A stretch of DNA of 5,066 nt from Solirubrobacterales bacterium (GCA_019240015.1 JAFAZB010000010.1:1-5066); one strand, 5' to 3'. Shown: positions 1 through 5,066, counted from the stretch's first letter. Program-made: numbers and translations. The notes: generated from the letters alone by a model not told the origin.

Positions 1-46
1 CCGAGAGTGACATAGCCAATCGAAGGTGTTATGGTGGTCTCACCTC

Positions 47-523
47 ATGAAGAACGGCATTTCCACGAACCGAGAACAAGGTTTTGTAGATCTAGACGAG
101 ATCGATCGCAGCATCGTCGGTGAGCTGACCTCGGACGGGCGGCTTCCATTCGCCGAGCTGGGACGGCGGATCAACCTGTCTCCGCCCGCCACCACCGAGC
201 GCGTCAGGCGCCTCGAGCAGACCGGCGTGATCACGGGTTACCGCGCGGAGGTGGACCCGCGCGCGCTCGGCTATCAGCTGGCCGCGATCGTGCGGGTCAC
301 GCCTGCCGCGGGCCAGCTACGGCGGATCGCCGAGCTGGCCGAGGAGATCCCCGAAATCGAGGAGTGCCACCGCATCACCGGCGAGGACTGCTTCTACATC
401 AAGCTCCACTTGCGCTCGATCGACGAGCTCGCCGGGCTGCTCGACCGCTTCCTCGTCTACGGTCAGACGACGACCTCGATCGTCAACAACTCGCCCGTGC
501 CGCGCCGCGACCCGCCGCTCTGA
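47..523 (+). CDS. Lrp/AsnC family transcriptional regulator
   Basis: The 158-residue product is a DNA-binding regulator of the leucine-responsive/AsnC (feast-famine) family, typically an oligomer that senses an amino acid or other small metabolite. Residues about 17-65 form the AsnC-type winged helix-turn-helix: it opens with LDEIDRSIV, the recognition helix lies in LSPPATTERVRRLEQ, and GVITGY closes the wing. Residues about 76-150 form the RAM ligand-binding domain, including TGEDCFYIKL, the usual ligand-loop region. Length is normal for the family. I chose ATG 47; an in-frame GTG at 26 would add seven residues (MLWWSHL) that do not resemble the family. Neither start has a strong Shine-Dalgarno; a GGTGGT at 33-38 is a weak candidate for ATG 47. 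Family members often regulate themselves or a neighbour, but the upstream neighbour is outside the window, so the target is unknown. The family call is secure; the ligand cannot be read. Confidence 0.93.
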   Translation: MKNGISTNREQGFVDLDEIDRSIVGELTSDGRLPFAELGRRINLSPPATTERVRRLEQTGVITGYRAEVDPRALGYQLAAIVRVTPAAGQLRRIAELAEEIPEIEECHRITGEDCFYIKLHLRSIDELAGLLDRFLVYGQTTTSIVNNSPVPRRDPPL

Positions 524-524
524 G

Positions 525-824
525 CTACACGGATCGGCGCTTCTGAGCGACGGCACGAACCAGTTGTGCCTTGCCCATCTTCGAGCGGCCGCTGATCTCG
601 AGCCGGGCCGCTTCGCGCCGCAGCTCGGTGACGGTCATGGCCCCCGCACCGGTGCCGGTGCCGCGCGAGGCGCCCCGCTTTCGGGCGGCCGCCTTCGCCC
701 CCTCGCGCCCGAGCGCGGACCGGGTCTTGCTTGACAGGTTCGCGATCGTCCGCTTGCTGCGCGAGGCGGACTGGGCCTTCTTGACGTTCTTGCGCGCGGC
801 CTGACGTTGTTTTTCGCTTGCCAT
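525..824 (-). CDS. Small basic protein with C-terminal SAP/Rho_N-like motif
   Basis: This 99-residue product is very rich in Lys and Arg and probably cytoplasmic; there is no signal peptide or membrane segment. Residues 1-50 are a basic, Ala-rich stretch likely to be helical (MASEKQRQAARKNVKKAQ, then KTRSALGREGAKAAARKR). A flexible Gly/Thr linker follows at about 52-62. Residues about 63-94 (TVTELRREAARLEISGRSKM then KAQLVRAV) resemble the SAP/Rho N-terminal helix-extended loop-helix fold; the GRSKM-x-K-x-x-L-V pattern recalls C-terminal SAP tails of actinobacterial Ku and ChaB-like proteins. I infer nucleic-acid binding, perhaps nucleoid-associated or stress-related; no specific function can be named. 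It lies 45 bases downstream of the sigma gene on the same strand, so it could be read from that unit, although no clear Shine-Dalgarno precedes ATG 824. Its stop is one base from the convergent Lrp-family stop. Composition and a sensible N-terminus support a real gene. Confidence 0.8.
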   Translation of the reverse strand: MASEKQRQAARKNVKKAQSASRSKRTIANLSSKTRSALGREGAKAAARKRGASRGTGTGAGAMTVTELRREAARLEISGRSKMGKAQLVRAVAQKRRSV

Positions 825-869
825 GGCCAGTCGTTACCCGCAACGCGGCGCTGCGAAGCGCGGCACCGC

Positions 870-2027
870 TCACAGCTCGGCGAGTCGCCGCGCCAGGAAG
901 CGTCGCTCCGGTGTCGAGACCGCCAGCGCCAGCGCGCGCTCGAACGCCGCGCGTGCTTCGTCCCGGCGACCGAGGCGACGCAGCAGTTCCGCGCGCGTGG
1001 AATGGAAGTACTGGTAGTCGGGGAGGTCGAGCTTGCCGACCAGCTCGAGCGCCTGCTCGGTGGAGCCGGTCTTGGCGATCGCGACCGCGCGATTGAGCTC
1101 GACCACCGGCGACCTGGTGAGCTCCACGAGCTGCTCGTACAGCGCCGCGATCTCGACCCAATCGATCTGCTGTTCGGTTTGCAGAGAGGCGATCGCCGCC
1201 TGCACGACATACGGCCCGCGGCCGCGCAGCGCAATCGCCCGGTCGAGCACCTCGCGTCCTGTGGCGAGCTCGCCGGCATTCCAGTCGGAGCGGTCCTGGT
1301 CATCCAACAGCACCAGCTCCTCGCCGGCGAACCTCGCTCCGCGCCGGGCGTGATGAATCAGCATCAGCGCGAGCAGCCCATGAACCTCCGGCTCATCGGG
1401 CATCAACGAAGCGAGCACCCGGCCCAGCCGGATCGCCTCCGCCGCGAGATCGATACGGCCGCTGTAGCCCTCGTTGAAGATCAGGTAGATGACCGCCAGG
1501 ACCGCGTCGAGACGATCTGGCAACAGGTGATCGGCGGGGACCGCGAACGGGATCGCGGTTGCCTTGATCTTTGCCTTGGCCCGCGAGAGCCGCCGCTTCA
1601 TCGTCTCCTCCGAAACCAGGAACGCGCGCGCGATCTCCTCGGTCGAGCACCCGCCGAGCGCCCGCAAGGTGAGCGCCACCTGCGCTTCGAGCGCCAGTGC
1701 TGGGTGACAGCAGGTGAAGATCAGCTCGAGCCGCTCGTCTTCGATCGATACGTCGTCCAGTTCGTCCACGGTCGCCTCGGGAAGCTCGAGTAGGTGGGCC
1801 TTCTGAGCGAGCGCCTGCTGCCTGCGGATCCGGTCGATCGCCCGGTTGCGCGCCGTGACCATCAACCAGGCGCCGGGGTTGCGCGGGATCCCATCCTGCT
1901 GCCAGCGCTCGGCGGCGATCGCGAACGCCTCCGCGGCGGCTTCCTCGGCGAGGTCGAAATCGCCGAGGAAGCCGATCAGGGAGGCCAGGACCCGCCCCCA
2001 CTCCTCGCGGAAGACCCGATCCAGCAG
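870..2027 (-). CDS. ECF42-type RNA polymerase sigma factor with C-terminal TPR-like extension (start uncertain)
   Basis: The product, about 385 residues, is an extracytoplasmic-function sigma factor that directs RNA polymerase to a small regulon. Numbering from CTG 2027, sigma region 2 spans about 3-70 (LAEEAAAEAF, NPGAWLMVTARNRAIDRIRR), and region 4 about 113-156 (QVALTLRALGGCSTEEIARA, then SEETMKRRLSRAKAKI). The block ERLELIFTCCHPAL and the later IYLIFNEGYSGRIDLAAEAI mark the DUF6596/ECF42 group. The rest, to residue 385, is the helical TPR-like extension (GPYVVQAAIASL; LGRRDEARAAFERALAL). In this group the extension, not an anti-sigma factor, is thought to control activity. The gene follows the DGPF gene directly, as is usual for ECF42. 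The start is a problem: no ATG, GTG or TTG occurs in frame from the DGPF stop to codon 55. CTG 2027 lies 8 bases after a GGAG; ATA 2033 overlaps the DGPF stop. The frame is also open upstream to GTG 2432, but that part is a shadow of the DGPF gene. Confidence 0.9.
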   Translation of the reverse strand: MLDRVFREEWGRVLASLIGFLGDFDLAEEAAAEAFAIAAERWQQDGIPRNPGAWLMVTARNRAIDRIRRQQALAQKAHLLELPEATVDELDDVSIEDERLELIFTCCHPALALEAQVALTLRALGGCSTEEIARAFLVSEETMKRRLSRAKAKIKATAIPFAVPADHLLPDRLDAVLAVIYLIFNEGYSGRIDLAAEAIRLGRVLASLMPDEPEVHGLLALMLIHHARRGARFAGEELVLLDDQDRSDWNAGELATGREVLDRAIALRGRGPYVVQAAIASLQTEQQIDWVEIAALYEQLVELTRSPVVELNRAVAIAKTGSTEQALELVGKLDLPDYQYFHSTRAELLRRLGRRDEARAAFERALALAVSTPERRFLARRLAEL

Positions 2028-2029
2028 CG

Positions 2030-2368
2030 CTATCTCTCCACCACTGGCCGCACCTCGACCGCGCCTCCCAACCGGGCAGCCGGGATCCGCGCGGCGAACT
2101 CGATCGCCTGATCCAGATCGCTTGCCTCGAACACGTAATAGCCGCCGAGCACCTCCTTGGTGTCCGCGAACGGGCCGTCGGTGGTCAGCGCCTTGCCGCC
2201 ATCCACGCGAACCGTCGTCGCGGTCTGGGCCGCCTGCAGCTCGGCGCCGTCCGTGCACCTCGGATCGTTGCGCAGCGCGAAGTACTCGCCGTACACCGCA
2301 TCGCGCTCGTCGTCCGCCAGCGCCTCGTGCGATCCGGGCTTGTCGTAGATCAGCAGTGCGTACTTCAT
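2030..2368 (-). CDS. YCII-related DGPF-domain protein, partner of ECF42 sigma factor
   Basis: The 112-residue product belongs to the YCII-related superfamily, DGPF subgroup, a small ferredoxin-like alpha/beta fold. It starts MKYALLIYDKPG, has the name-giving DGPF at residues 64-67 inside LTTDGPFADTKEVLGGYYVF, and ends with DLDQAIEFAARIP and the final strand VEVRPVVER. Length is usual. DGPF proteins are typically encoded beside ECF42 sigma factors and are their likely main targets; their biochemical role is unknown, and some YCII homologues have been suggested to be enzymes. ATG 2368 is decided by a consensus Shine-Dalgarno four bases upstream and by homology. The reading frame extends further upstream, but that part is not family-like. 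The TAG stop at 2030-2032 overlaps the first possible sigma codon, implying translational coupling. The upstream TetR gene on the same strand ends 71 bases away, and the gap holds a candidate ECF promoter, so this gene probably begins its own transcript. Confidence 0.93.
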   Translation of the reverse strand: MKYALLIYDKPGSHEALADDERDAVYGEYFALRNDPRCTDGAELQAAQTATTVRVDGGKALTTDGPFADTKEVLGGYYVFEASDLDQAIEFAARIPAARLGGAVEVRPVVER

Positions 2369-2372
2369 CTCG

Positions 2373-2379
2373 ACCTCCT
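2373..2379 (-). promoter_or_regulatory. Consensus Shine-Dalgarno AGGAGGT of the DGPF gene
   Basis: Read on the - strand, AGGAGGT lies four bases before ATG 2368. It is the strongest ribosome-binding site in the window and fixes the start of the DGPF gene well inside a longer open frame. Confidence 0.9.
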
Positions 2380-2404
2380 GGGAAGAGTTGCTTATCGACC
2401 CTAC

Positions 2405-2431
2405 GACGAACGAGCGGGCGCTTTCGGGACA
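2405..2431 (-). promoter_or_regulatory. Candidate ECF-type promoter for the DGPF-sigma unit
   Basis: On the - strand, TGTCCC (2426-2431) and CGTC (2405-2408) are separated by 17 bases. This layout matches ECF sigma promoters, and as I recall the ECF42 group in actinomycetes uses a TGTCGA-like -35 and a CGTC-like -10; here four of the six -35 bases fit. A transcript would start near 2397 and leave an untranslated leader of about 30 bases holding the Shine-Dalgarno. The site sits in the gap just after the TetR stop. Autoregulation by the sigma factor is inferred, and such short motifs occur by chance in GC-rich DNA. Confidence 0.45.
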
Positions 2432-2439
2432 CCGATGGG

Positions 2440-3069
2440 CTAGCCCGGCTGGCCGATGATCAGCTCGACGTAGCCGTCCGCGATCTGCTCGGGGGCGAGC
2501 CGGCCTCTCGCGCGGTACCACTGGGCCGTGTAGTTGACCATCCCGAGCAGTGCCGATAGGGCCACGCGGCGATCCCATCCGGGCTCGGCGCGAGTTTGCT
2601 CAACCCGCGCCAGGGTCTGCTCGAGCAGCCGCTCGAATTGCTTGCGAGAGGAGCGGACCCGGCGCCAATTGATGCCGCGCTCGACCACGTGTCGCTCCTG
2701 ATCGAAGACCAGCATGTGATCGCGATGCTCGACCACGTGCGCGACCCATAGGTGCACGAGCTCGCGGAGCTGCTGCTCGGGTTGCTCGACCCGCGCCAGC
2801 AGCTCGTTTGCCCTGACCAGCAGCGGCTCGACGAGCTGATCGCAGATGTGGATCAGCAACTGCTCCTTGCTCTCGAAGTAGTGGTACAGGCCACCCGCGG
2901 CGAGCCCCATCGCCTGGGTCAGCTCCTGTACCGAGGTCTGGTCGTAGCCGCGCTGCGCGAATACGGCCGCCGCGGCACGGGCGACGCCATCTCGGCGGCG
3001 CTCGTACCGCGCCCGCAGTCTGGGTCGAGTCGGGCCGCTAGCCACGGTCCCGGATCGTAACGGGGCCAC
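2440..3069 (-). CDS. TetR/AcrR family transcriptional repressor
   Basis: The 209-residue product has the TetR N-terminal DNA-binding domain at about 24-72: helix 1 GVARAAAAVFAQRGYDQTSV, then VQELTQAMGLAAGGLYHYFE, whose GGLYHYF is the recognition helix, followed by SKEQLL. The C-terminal half (HRDHMLVFDQERHVVE; LLGMVNYTAQWYRARGRLAP; QIADGYVELIIG) resembles the TetR_C_32-type ligand domain found in KstR2/FadR-like repressors that respond to acyl-CoAs. The gene is divergent from an acyl-CoA dehydrogenase across 57 bases that hold a palindrome, so local repression relieved by an acyl-CoA is the likely role; that is inference. The start is uncertain: GTG 3069 gives the longest form, while GTG 3045 would remove eight non-conserved residues and leave room for a promoter and leader. 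Neither has a good Shine-Dalgarno. The stop is TAG, 71 bases from the DGPF start. Confidence 0.92.
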   Translation of the reverse strand: MAPLRSGTVASGPTRPRLRARYERRRDGVARAAAAVFAQRGYDQTSVQELTQAMGLAAGGLYHYFESKEQLLIHICDQLVEPLLVRANELLARVEQPEQQLRELVHLWVAHVVEHRDHMLVFDQERHVVERGINWRRVRSSRKQFERLLEQTLARVEQTRAEPGWDRRVALSALLGMVNYTAQWYRARGRLAPEQIADGYVELIIGQPG

Positions 3070-3088
3070 CGAGTTTTACGAAGGACTG

Positions 3089-3101
3089 TTCGAAGTTCGA
3101 A
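3089..3101. promoter_or_regulatory. Palindrome TTCGAA-G-TTCGAA, candidate TetR operator
   Basis: Two copies of TTCGAA separated by one base form a 13-base palindrome in the 57-base gap between the divergent TetR and acyl-CoA dehydrogenase genes. It overlaps the -35 position expected for the dehydrogenase promoter, so a bound repressor would block it. A wider 6-base inverted repeat, GGACTG (3083-3088) and CAGTCC (3120-3125), encloses it asymmetrically. TetR operators are usually palindromes of about 13-20 bases in such gaps. Binding is inferred. Confidence 0.55.
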
Positions 3102-3112
3102 GGGCGGTTCGG

Positions 3113-3118
3113 CATAAT
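3113..3118 (+). promoter_or_regulatory. Candidate -10 element CATAAT of the acyl-CoA dehydrogenase, leaderless mRNA likely
   Basis: CATAAT matches five of six bases of the housekeeping -10 consensus and ends eight bases before ATG 3127. Transcription would then start at or within a base or two of the ATG, giving a leaderless mRNA. This agrees with the lack of a Shine-Dalgarno in 3119-3126. The matching -35 region (about 3089-3095) is poor and lies within the palindrome. Confidence 0.5.
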
Positions 3119-3126
3119 CCAGTCCC

Positions 3127-4260
3127 ATGCATTTCGATCTCCCGGACGATGCGCAAGCGCTCCGCCGGATGGTGCGGGAGTTCGCCGAGGCCGAGATCGC
3201 GCCCGTGGCCGAGCGCTACGACCGGGAGAAGCGCTTCCCGTACGAGATCGTCAAACGGCTCGGCGAGCTCGACCTGATGGGGATCCCGTTCCCGCAGGCG
3301 CTCGGCGGAGCCGGTGGCACCACGCTTCAGTACGCGCTCGCCGTGGAGGAGCTGACCAGGGTCGACTCGAGCGTCGCGATCACCCTGTGCGCGCACACCT
3401 CGCTTGGCACGCAGCCGATCTATCTGTTCGGCTCACCCGAGCAGCAGGCGAGCTATATGCCCGATCTGTGCGCGGGACGCAAGCTGGGAGCCTTCGGGCT
3501 GACCGAGCCCGAGGCGGGCAGCGACGCCGGCAACGTCCACACGCGCGCCATCCTGGACGACGGGGAGTGGGTGATCGACGGCGCCAAGCAGTTCATCACC
3601 AATGCCGGCACGGAGATCTCCGGCCACGTCGCGATCACGGCCAGGACCGGCGAGCACGAGATCTCCAACCTGATCGTCGAGACCGGAACGCCTGGATACG
3701 ACATCGGTCAGCCGTACCGAAAGATGGGCTGGAACGCGTCCGACACGCGGCCGCTGAGCTTCCAGGGGTGCCGGGTGCCTGAGCGCAACCTGCTCGGCCC
3801 GCGCGGCGGAGGCTTGAAGCAGTTCCTCCAGGTATTGGACATCGGACGGATCGGCGTCGCCGCAATGGGAGTCGGACTCGCCCAGGGAGCGCTCGACCAG
3901 GCGCTCTCCTACGCAAAGGAGCGTCGCGCGTTCGGCCAGCCGATCTCGCGCTTTCAGACGATTCAGACGAAGCTCGCGGACCTCGCCACCGAGCTCGAAG
4001 CCGCCCGGCTGCTGACCTACAAGTCGGCCTGGCTCAAGGACGAGGGTCGCAACTTCTCGCTCACCGCCGCGCAGGCGAAGCTCAAGACCGGCCGGCTCGC
4101 CGTGCGCGCGACGGAGGAGGCGGTGCAGGTCCATGGCGGGTACGGCTACATCGAGGAGTATCCGGTCTGCCGCTTCTATCGGGACGCCAAGGTCCTGACG
4201 ATCGGCGAAGGGACCGACGAGGTCCAGCAGCTCGTGATCGCGCGAGCACTGGGGGCCTAG
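3127..4260 (+). CDS. Acyl-CoA dehydrogenase
   Basis: The 377-residue flavoenzyme oxidises an acyl-CoA to the trans-2-enoyl-CoA, passing electrons from FAD to electron-transfer flavoprotein in beta-oxidation or branched-chain amino acid breakdown. All three domains are present: N-terminal helices (about 1-118), the middle beta domain (about 119-230) with the first signature GLTEPEAGSD at 124-133, and C-terminal helices (about 235-377). The FAD-contact region RRAFGQPISRFQTIQ lies at about 266-280. The second family signature fits fully from Q334 (QVHGGYGYIEE) to D353. The catalytic base is Glu361 in GEGTDEVQ, the position used by short- and medium-chain enzymes, not the relocated base of isovaleryl-CoA dehydrogenase. 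Length is typical of short-chain/butyryl-CoA dehydrogenases; chain length cannot be read from the sequence. The gene is divergent from a TetR regulator, probably its repressor. ATG 3127 is the natural start; no Shine-Dalgarno is seen. Confidence 0.96.
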   Translation: MHFDLPDDAQALRRMVREFAEAEIAPVAERYDREKRFPYEIVKRLGELDLMGIPFPQALGGAGGTTLQYALAVEELTRVDSSVAITLCAHTSLGTQPIYLFGSPEQQASYMPDLCAGRKLGAFGLTEPEAGSDAGNVHTRAILDDGEWVIDGAKQFITNAGTEISGHVAITARTGEHEISNLIVETGTPGYDIGQPYRKMGWNASDTRPLSFQGCRVPERNLLGPRGGGLKQFLQVLDIGRIGVAAMGVGLAQGALDQALSYAKERRAFGQPISRFQTIQTKLADLATELEAARLLTYKSAWLKDEGRNFSLTAAQAKLKTGRLAVRATEEAVQVHGGYGYIEEYPVCRFYRDAKVLTIGEGTDEVQQLVIARALGA

Positions 4261-4269
4261 CGGCGCCCG

Positions 4270-4285
4270 CGCCGGCCGTCCGGCG
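4270..4285 (+). terminator. Short GC hairpin after the acyl-CoA dehydrogenase stop
   Basis: CGCCGG and CCGGCG form a six-base-pair, all-GC stem with a CCGT loop, ten bases after the dehydrogenase stop. No U-tract follows. It could help 3'-end formation together with the longer hairpin downstream, but GC-rich DNA makes short stems common. Confidence 0.3.
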
Positions 4286-4316
4286 GCGACCTCGGCGACG
4301 GCGCCGGCGGCGGCGG

Positions 4317-4357
4317 CGATGGAGATTTCTCGGGCTATACCTGAGAGATCTCCATCG
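4317..4357 (+). terminator. Strong 18-bp hairpin between convergent genes, probable terminator
   Basis: The arms 4317-4334 and 4340-4357 pair over 18 positions with the 5-base loop CTATA. The outer ten pairs are perfect (CGATGGAGAT with ATCTCCATCG). The two imperfect positions, 4327 and 4332, become U-G and G-U wobbles in RNA read from the + strand; from the - strand they would be A-C mismatches. This suggests that the structure works mainly for the acyl-CoA dehydrogenase transcript. There is no U-tract, so it would be a U-less terminator, as often proposed in actinomycetes, or an mRNA-end stabiliser. Its lower GC stands out from the very GC-rich sequence just before it (4261-4316). Confidence 0.7.
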
Positions 4358-4394
4358 ACCACGCTCCCGGCGCGCGGCTGCCGCCCGCGGACGA

Positions 4395-5066
4395 CTAGCT
4401 CGCCGGCGCTTTCACCGAGGCTACGTAGCCGCGCACGTCGGCGGCCGGCTCCGCGTAGGCATCGCCGAGCGTCGCCTCGATCGCGCCCATGTACTCATCG
4501 GCCCACGCCGGAAGCGGGTAGTCGATCGCGCGCAGGAACTCGAGCGTCGCCGCCAGACGGATGTCGGCGATCGAGGGAGCGTCGCCGCCGATGAACTGCT
4601 GACCGTCGAGGAAGAACCGTTGATAGGCCTCGAGCGGCTGCGCGAGCGCCGCCACGGCGTCCTGTTGGGCTCGCGCCTTGAGCTCGTCGCCGGCTTCGGA
4701 GGACCCTACCTCGCCCGGGTACTGCGGAAACGCGAGCGTTGGGTAGGTGGCCCGCGCGACCAGCGGATAGAGCGTGCCGATCAGGTAGAACATCGCGCTG
4801 TTGATCATCGCGCGTCTGCCGGGGTCGCTCGGATAGAAGCCGTCGAGATCGTGCTTATCGCATAGATAGGCCATGATCGCGCAGCTTTCCCATAGCGAGC
4901 CCTTGGGAAGCCCGGCCTCCTCGAGCAGCGGCGTCAGATCGGCCGGATCCTTGGACAGGAACTCAGGGGTGCCCTTCTTTCCCCAGACGTCGACCTCTTC
5001 GAAGTCGAGGCCCGCGGCGCGGACGAAGATTCGAACCGTGAGGTTATTGACGCTCGGCTTCAGGAT
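4395..5066 (-). CDS. Glutathione S-transferase family protein (N-terminus cut by window edge)
   Basis: The frame is open from the TAG stop at 4395-4397 to the window edge, giving 223 residues; only a few N-terminal residues are probably missing, as family members are about 230 long. An ATG at 4872-4874 is internal, because conserved sequence continues upstream of it. The visible start ILKPSVNNLTVRIFVRAAGL is the first strand and helix of the thioredoxin-like domain, with Ser5 or the following Asn residues near the expected thiol-activating position. LTPLLE (visible residues 44-49) holds the cis-proline, and LWESCAIMAYLCDKH (58-72) the glutathione-binding Glu-Ser pair. The C-terminal helical domain includes FIGGDAPSIADIRLAATLEF with the S-x-x-D capping box. 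Likely roles are conjugation, thiol-dependent detoxification or dehalogenation; the substrate is unknown. The gene converges on the acyl-CoA dehydrogenase across 134 bases, with no evident shared regulation. Confidence 0.9.
   Translation of the reverse strand: MLKPSVNNLTVRIFVRAAGLDFEEVDVWGKKGTPEFLSKDPADLTPLLEEAGLPKGSLWESCAIMAYLCDKHDLDGFYPSDPGRRAMINSAMFYLIGTLYPLVARATYPTLAFPQYPGEVGSSEAGDELKARAQQDAVAALAQPLEAYQRFFLDGQQFIGGDAPSIADIRLAATLEFLRAIDYPLPAWADEYMGAIEATLGDAYAEPAADVRGYVASVKAPAS

Noticed and set aside
24..45. AGGTG...CACCT inverted repeat before the Lrp-family gene
   Set aside because: Five-base arms with a 12-base gap are within chance; the window edge hides most of the upstream region, so no operator is called.
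848..861. Small hairpin GCGCT-GCGA-AGCGC in the gap between the sigma and small basic protein genes
   Set aside because: Only five base pairs and no U-tract; too weak in GC-rich DNA to call a terminator or to split the unit.
807..1793. Long 328-codon + strand open frame
   Set aside because: It runs antisense to the sigma factor gene; the translation is rich in Arg, Gln and Asp with no family pattern, as expected from codon bias on the opposite strand of GC-rich coding DNA.
2028..2432. Extension of the sigma frame up to GTG 2432
   Set aside because: This part overlaps the whole DGPF gene in another frame, is Arg/Gly-rich without sigma homology, and its GTG lies within the candidate promoter.
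2369..2578. Extension of the DGPF frame upstream of ATG 2368
   Set aside because: It overlaps the TetR gene and gap, lacks family similarity, and the consensus Shine-Dalgarno fixes ATG 2368.
4261..4316. CGGCGG-rich stretch after the dehydrogenase stop
   Set aside because: Irregular CGG/CGGCGAC runs without a consistent period; low-complexity GC-rich DNA, not a defined repeat, apart from the short hairpin noted.
3433..4362. 309-codon - strand open frame
   Set aside because: It is antisense to the well-supported acyl-CoA dehydrogenase and shows no recognisable motif.

Overview
The window is GC-rich, gene-dense bacterial DNA with short gaps between genes and GTG as well as ATG starts. The gene types are an Lrp/AsnC regulator, a small Lys/Arg-rich protein with a SAP/Rho_N-like end, an ECF42-type sigma factor with its DGPF partner, and a TetR regulator paired with an acyl-CoA dehydrogenase. 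They fit a high-GC actinomycete, possibly a soil lineage such as Thermoleophilia/Solirubrobacterales. That placement is inference from gene style; there is no rRNA or other phylogenetic marker in the window. The sequence looks chromosomal. I see no mobile element, CRISPR array, tRNA or rRNA, and no gap above 300 bases without a gene.

Layout. At the left, an Lrp/AsnC regulator (+) ends one base before the end of a convergent small basic protein gene (-). Upstream of the latter on the - strand lies a two-gene unit: a YCII/DGPF-domain protein followed directly by an ECF42-type sigma factor with a long C-terminal TPR-like extension. A consensus Shine-Dalgarno and a candidate ECF-type promoter precede the DGPF gene. 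Next is a TetR regulator (-), transcribed divergently from an acyl-CoA dehydrogenase (+). Their 57-base gap holds a 13-base TTCGAA-N-TTCGAA palindrome and a -10 element placed for a leaderless mRNA. After the dehydrogenase come two hairpins, the second an 18-bp stem, in the 134-base convergent gap before a glutathione S-transferase-like gene (-) whose N-terminus runs off the right edge.

How the genes may work together. The DGPF and sigma genes form the conserved ECF42 pair, which has no anti-sigma factor; the C-terminal extension is thought to control the sigma factor, and the DGPF promoter is a typical target. The TetR and dehydrogenase pair looks like an acyl-CoA-responsive local repressor circuit for beta-oxidation or branched-chain catabolism. 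The Lrp, SAP-like and GST genes have no visible functional link to these units.

The oddest observation is the sigma gene start. No ATG, GTG or TTG lies in its frame between the DGPF stop and codon 55 of the sigma domain. An ATA overlaps the DGPF stop (ATAG), at the place where an ATGA coupling would normally sit, and a CTG follows 8 bases after a GGAG. I found no wholly new system; the window reads as ordinary regulatory and metabolic DNA with a few points worth checking.
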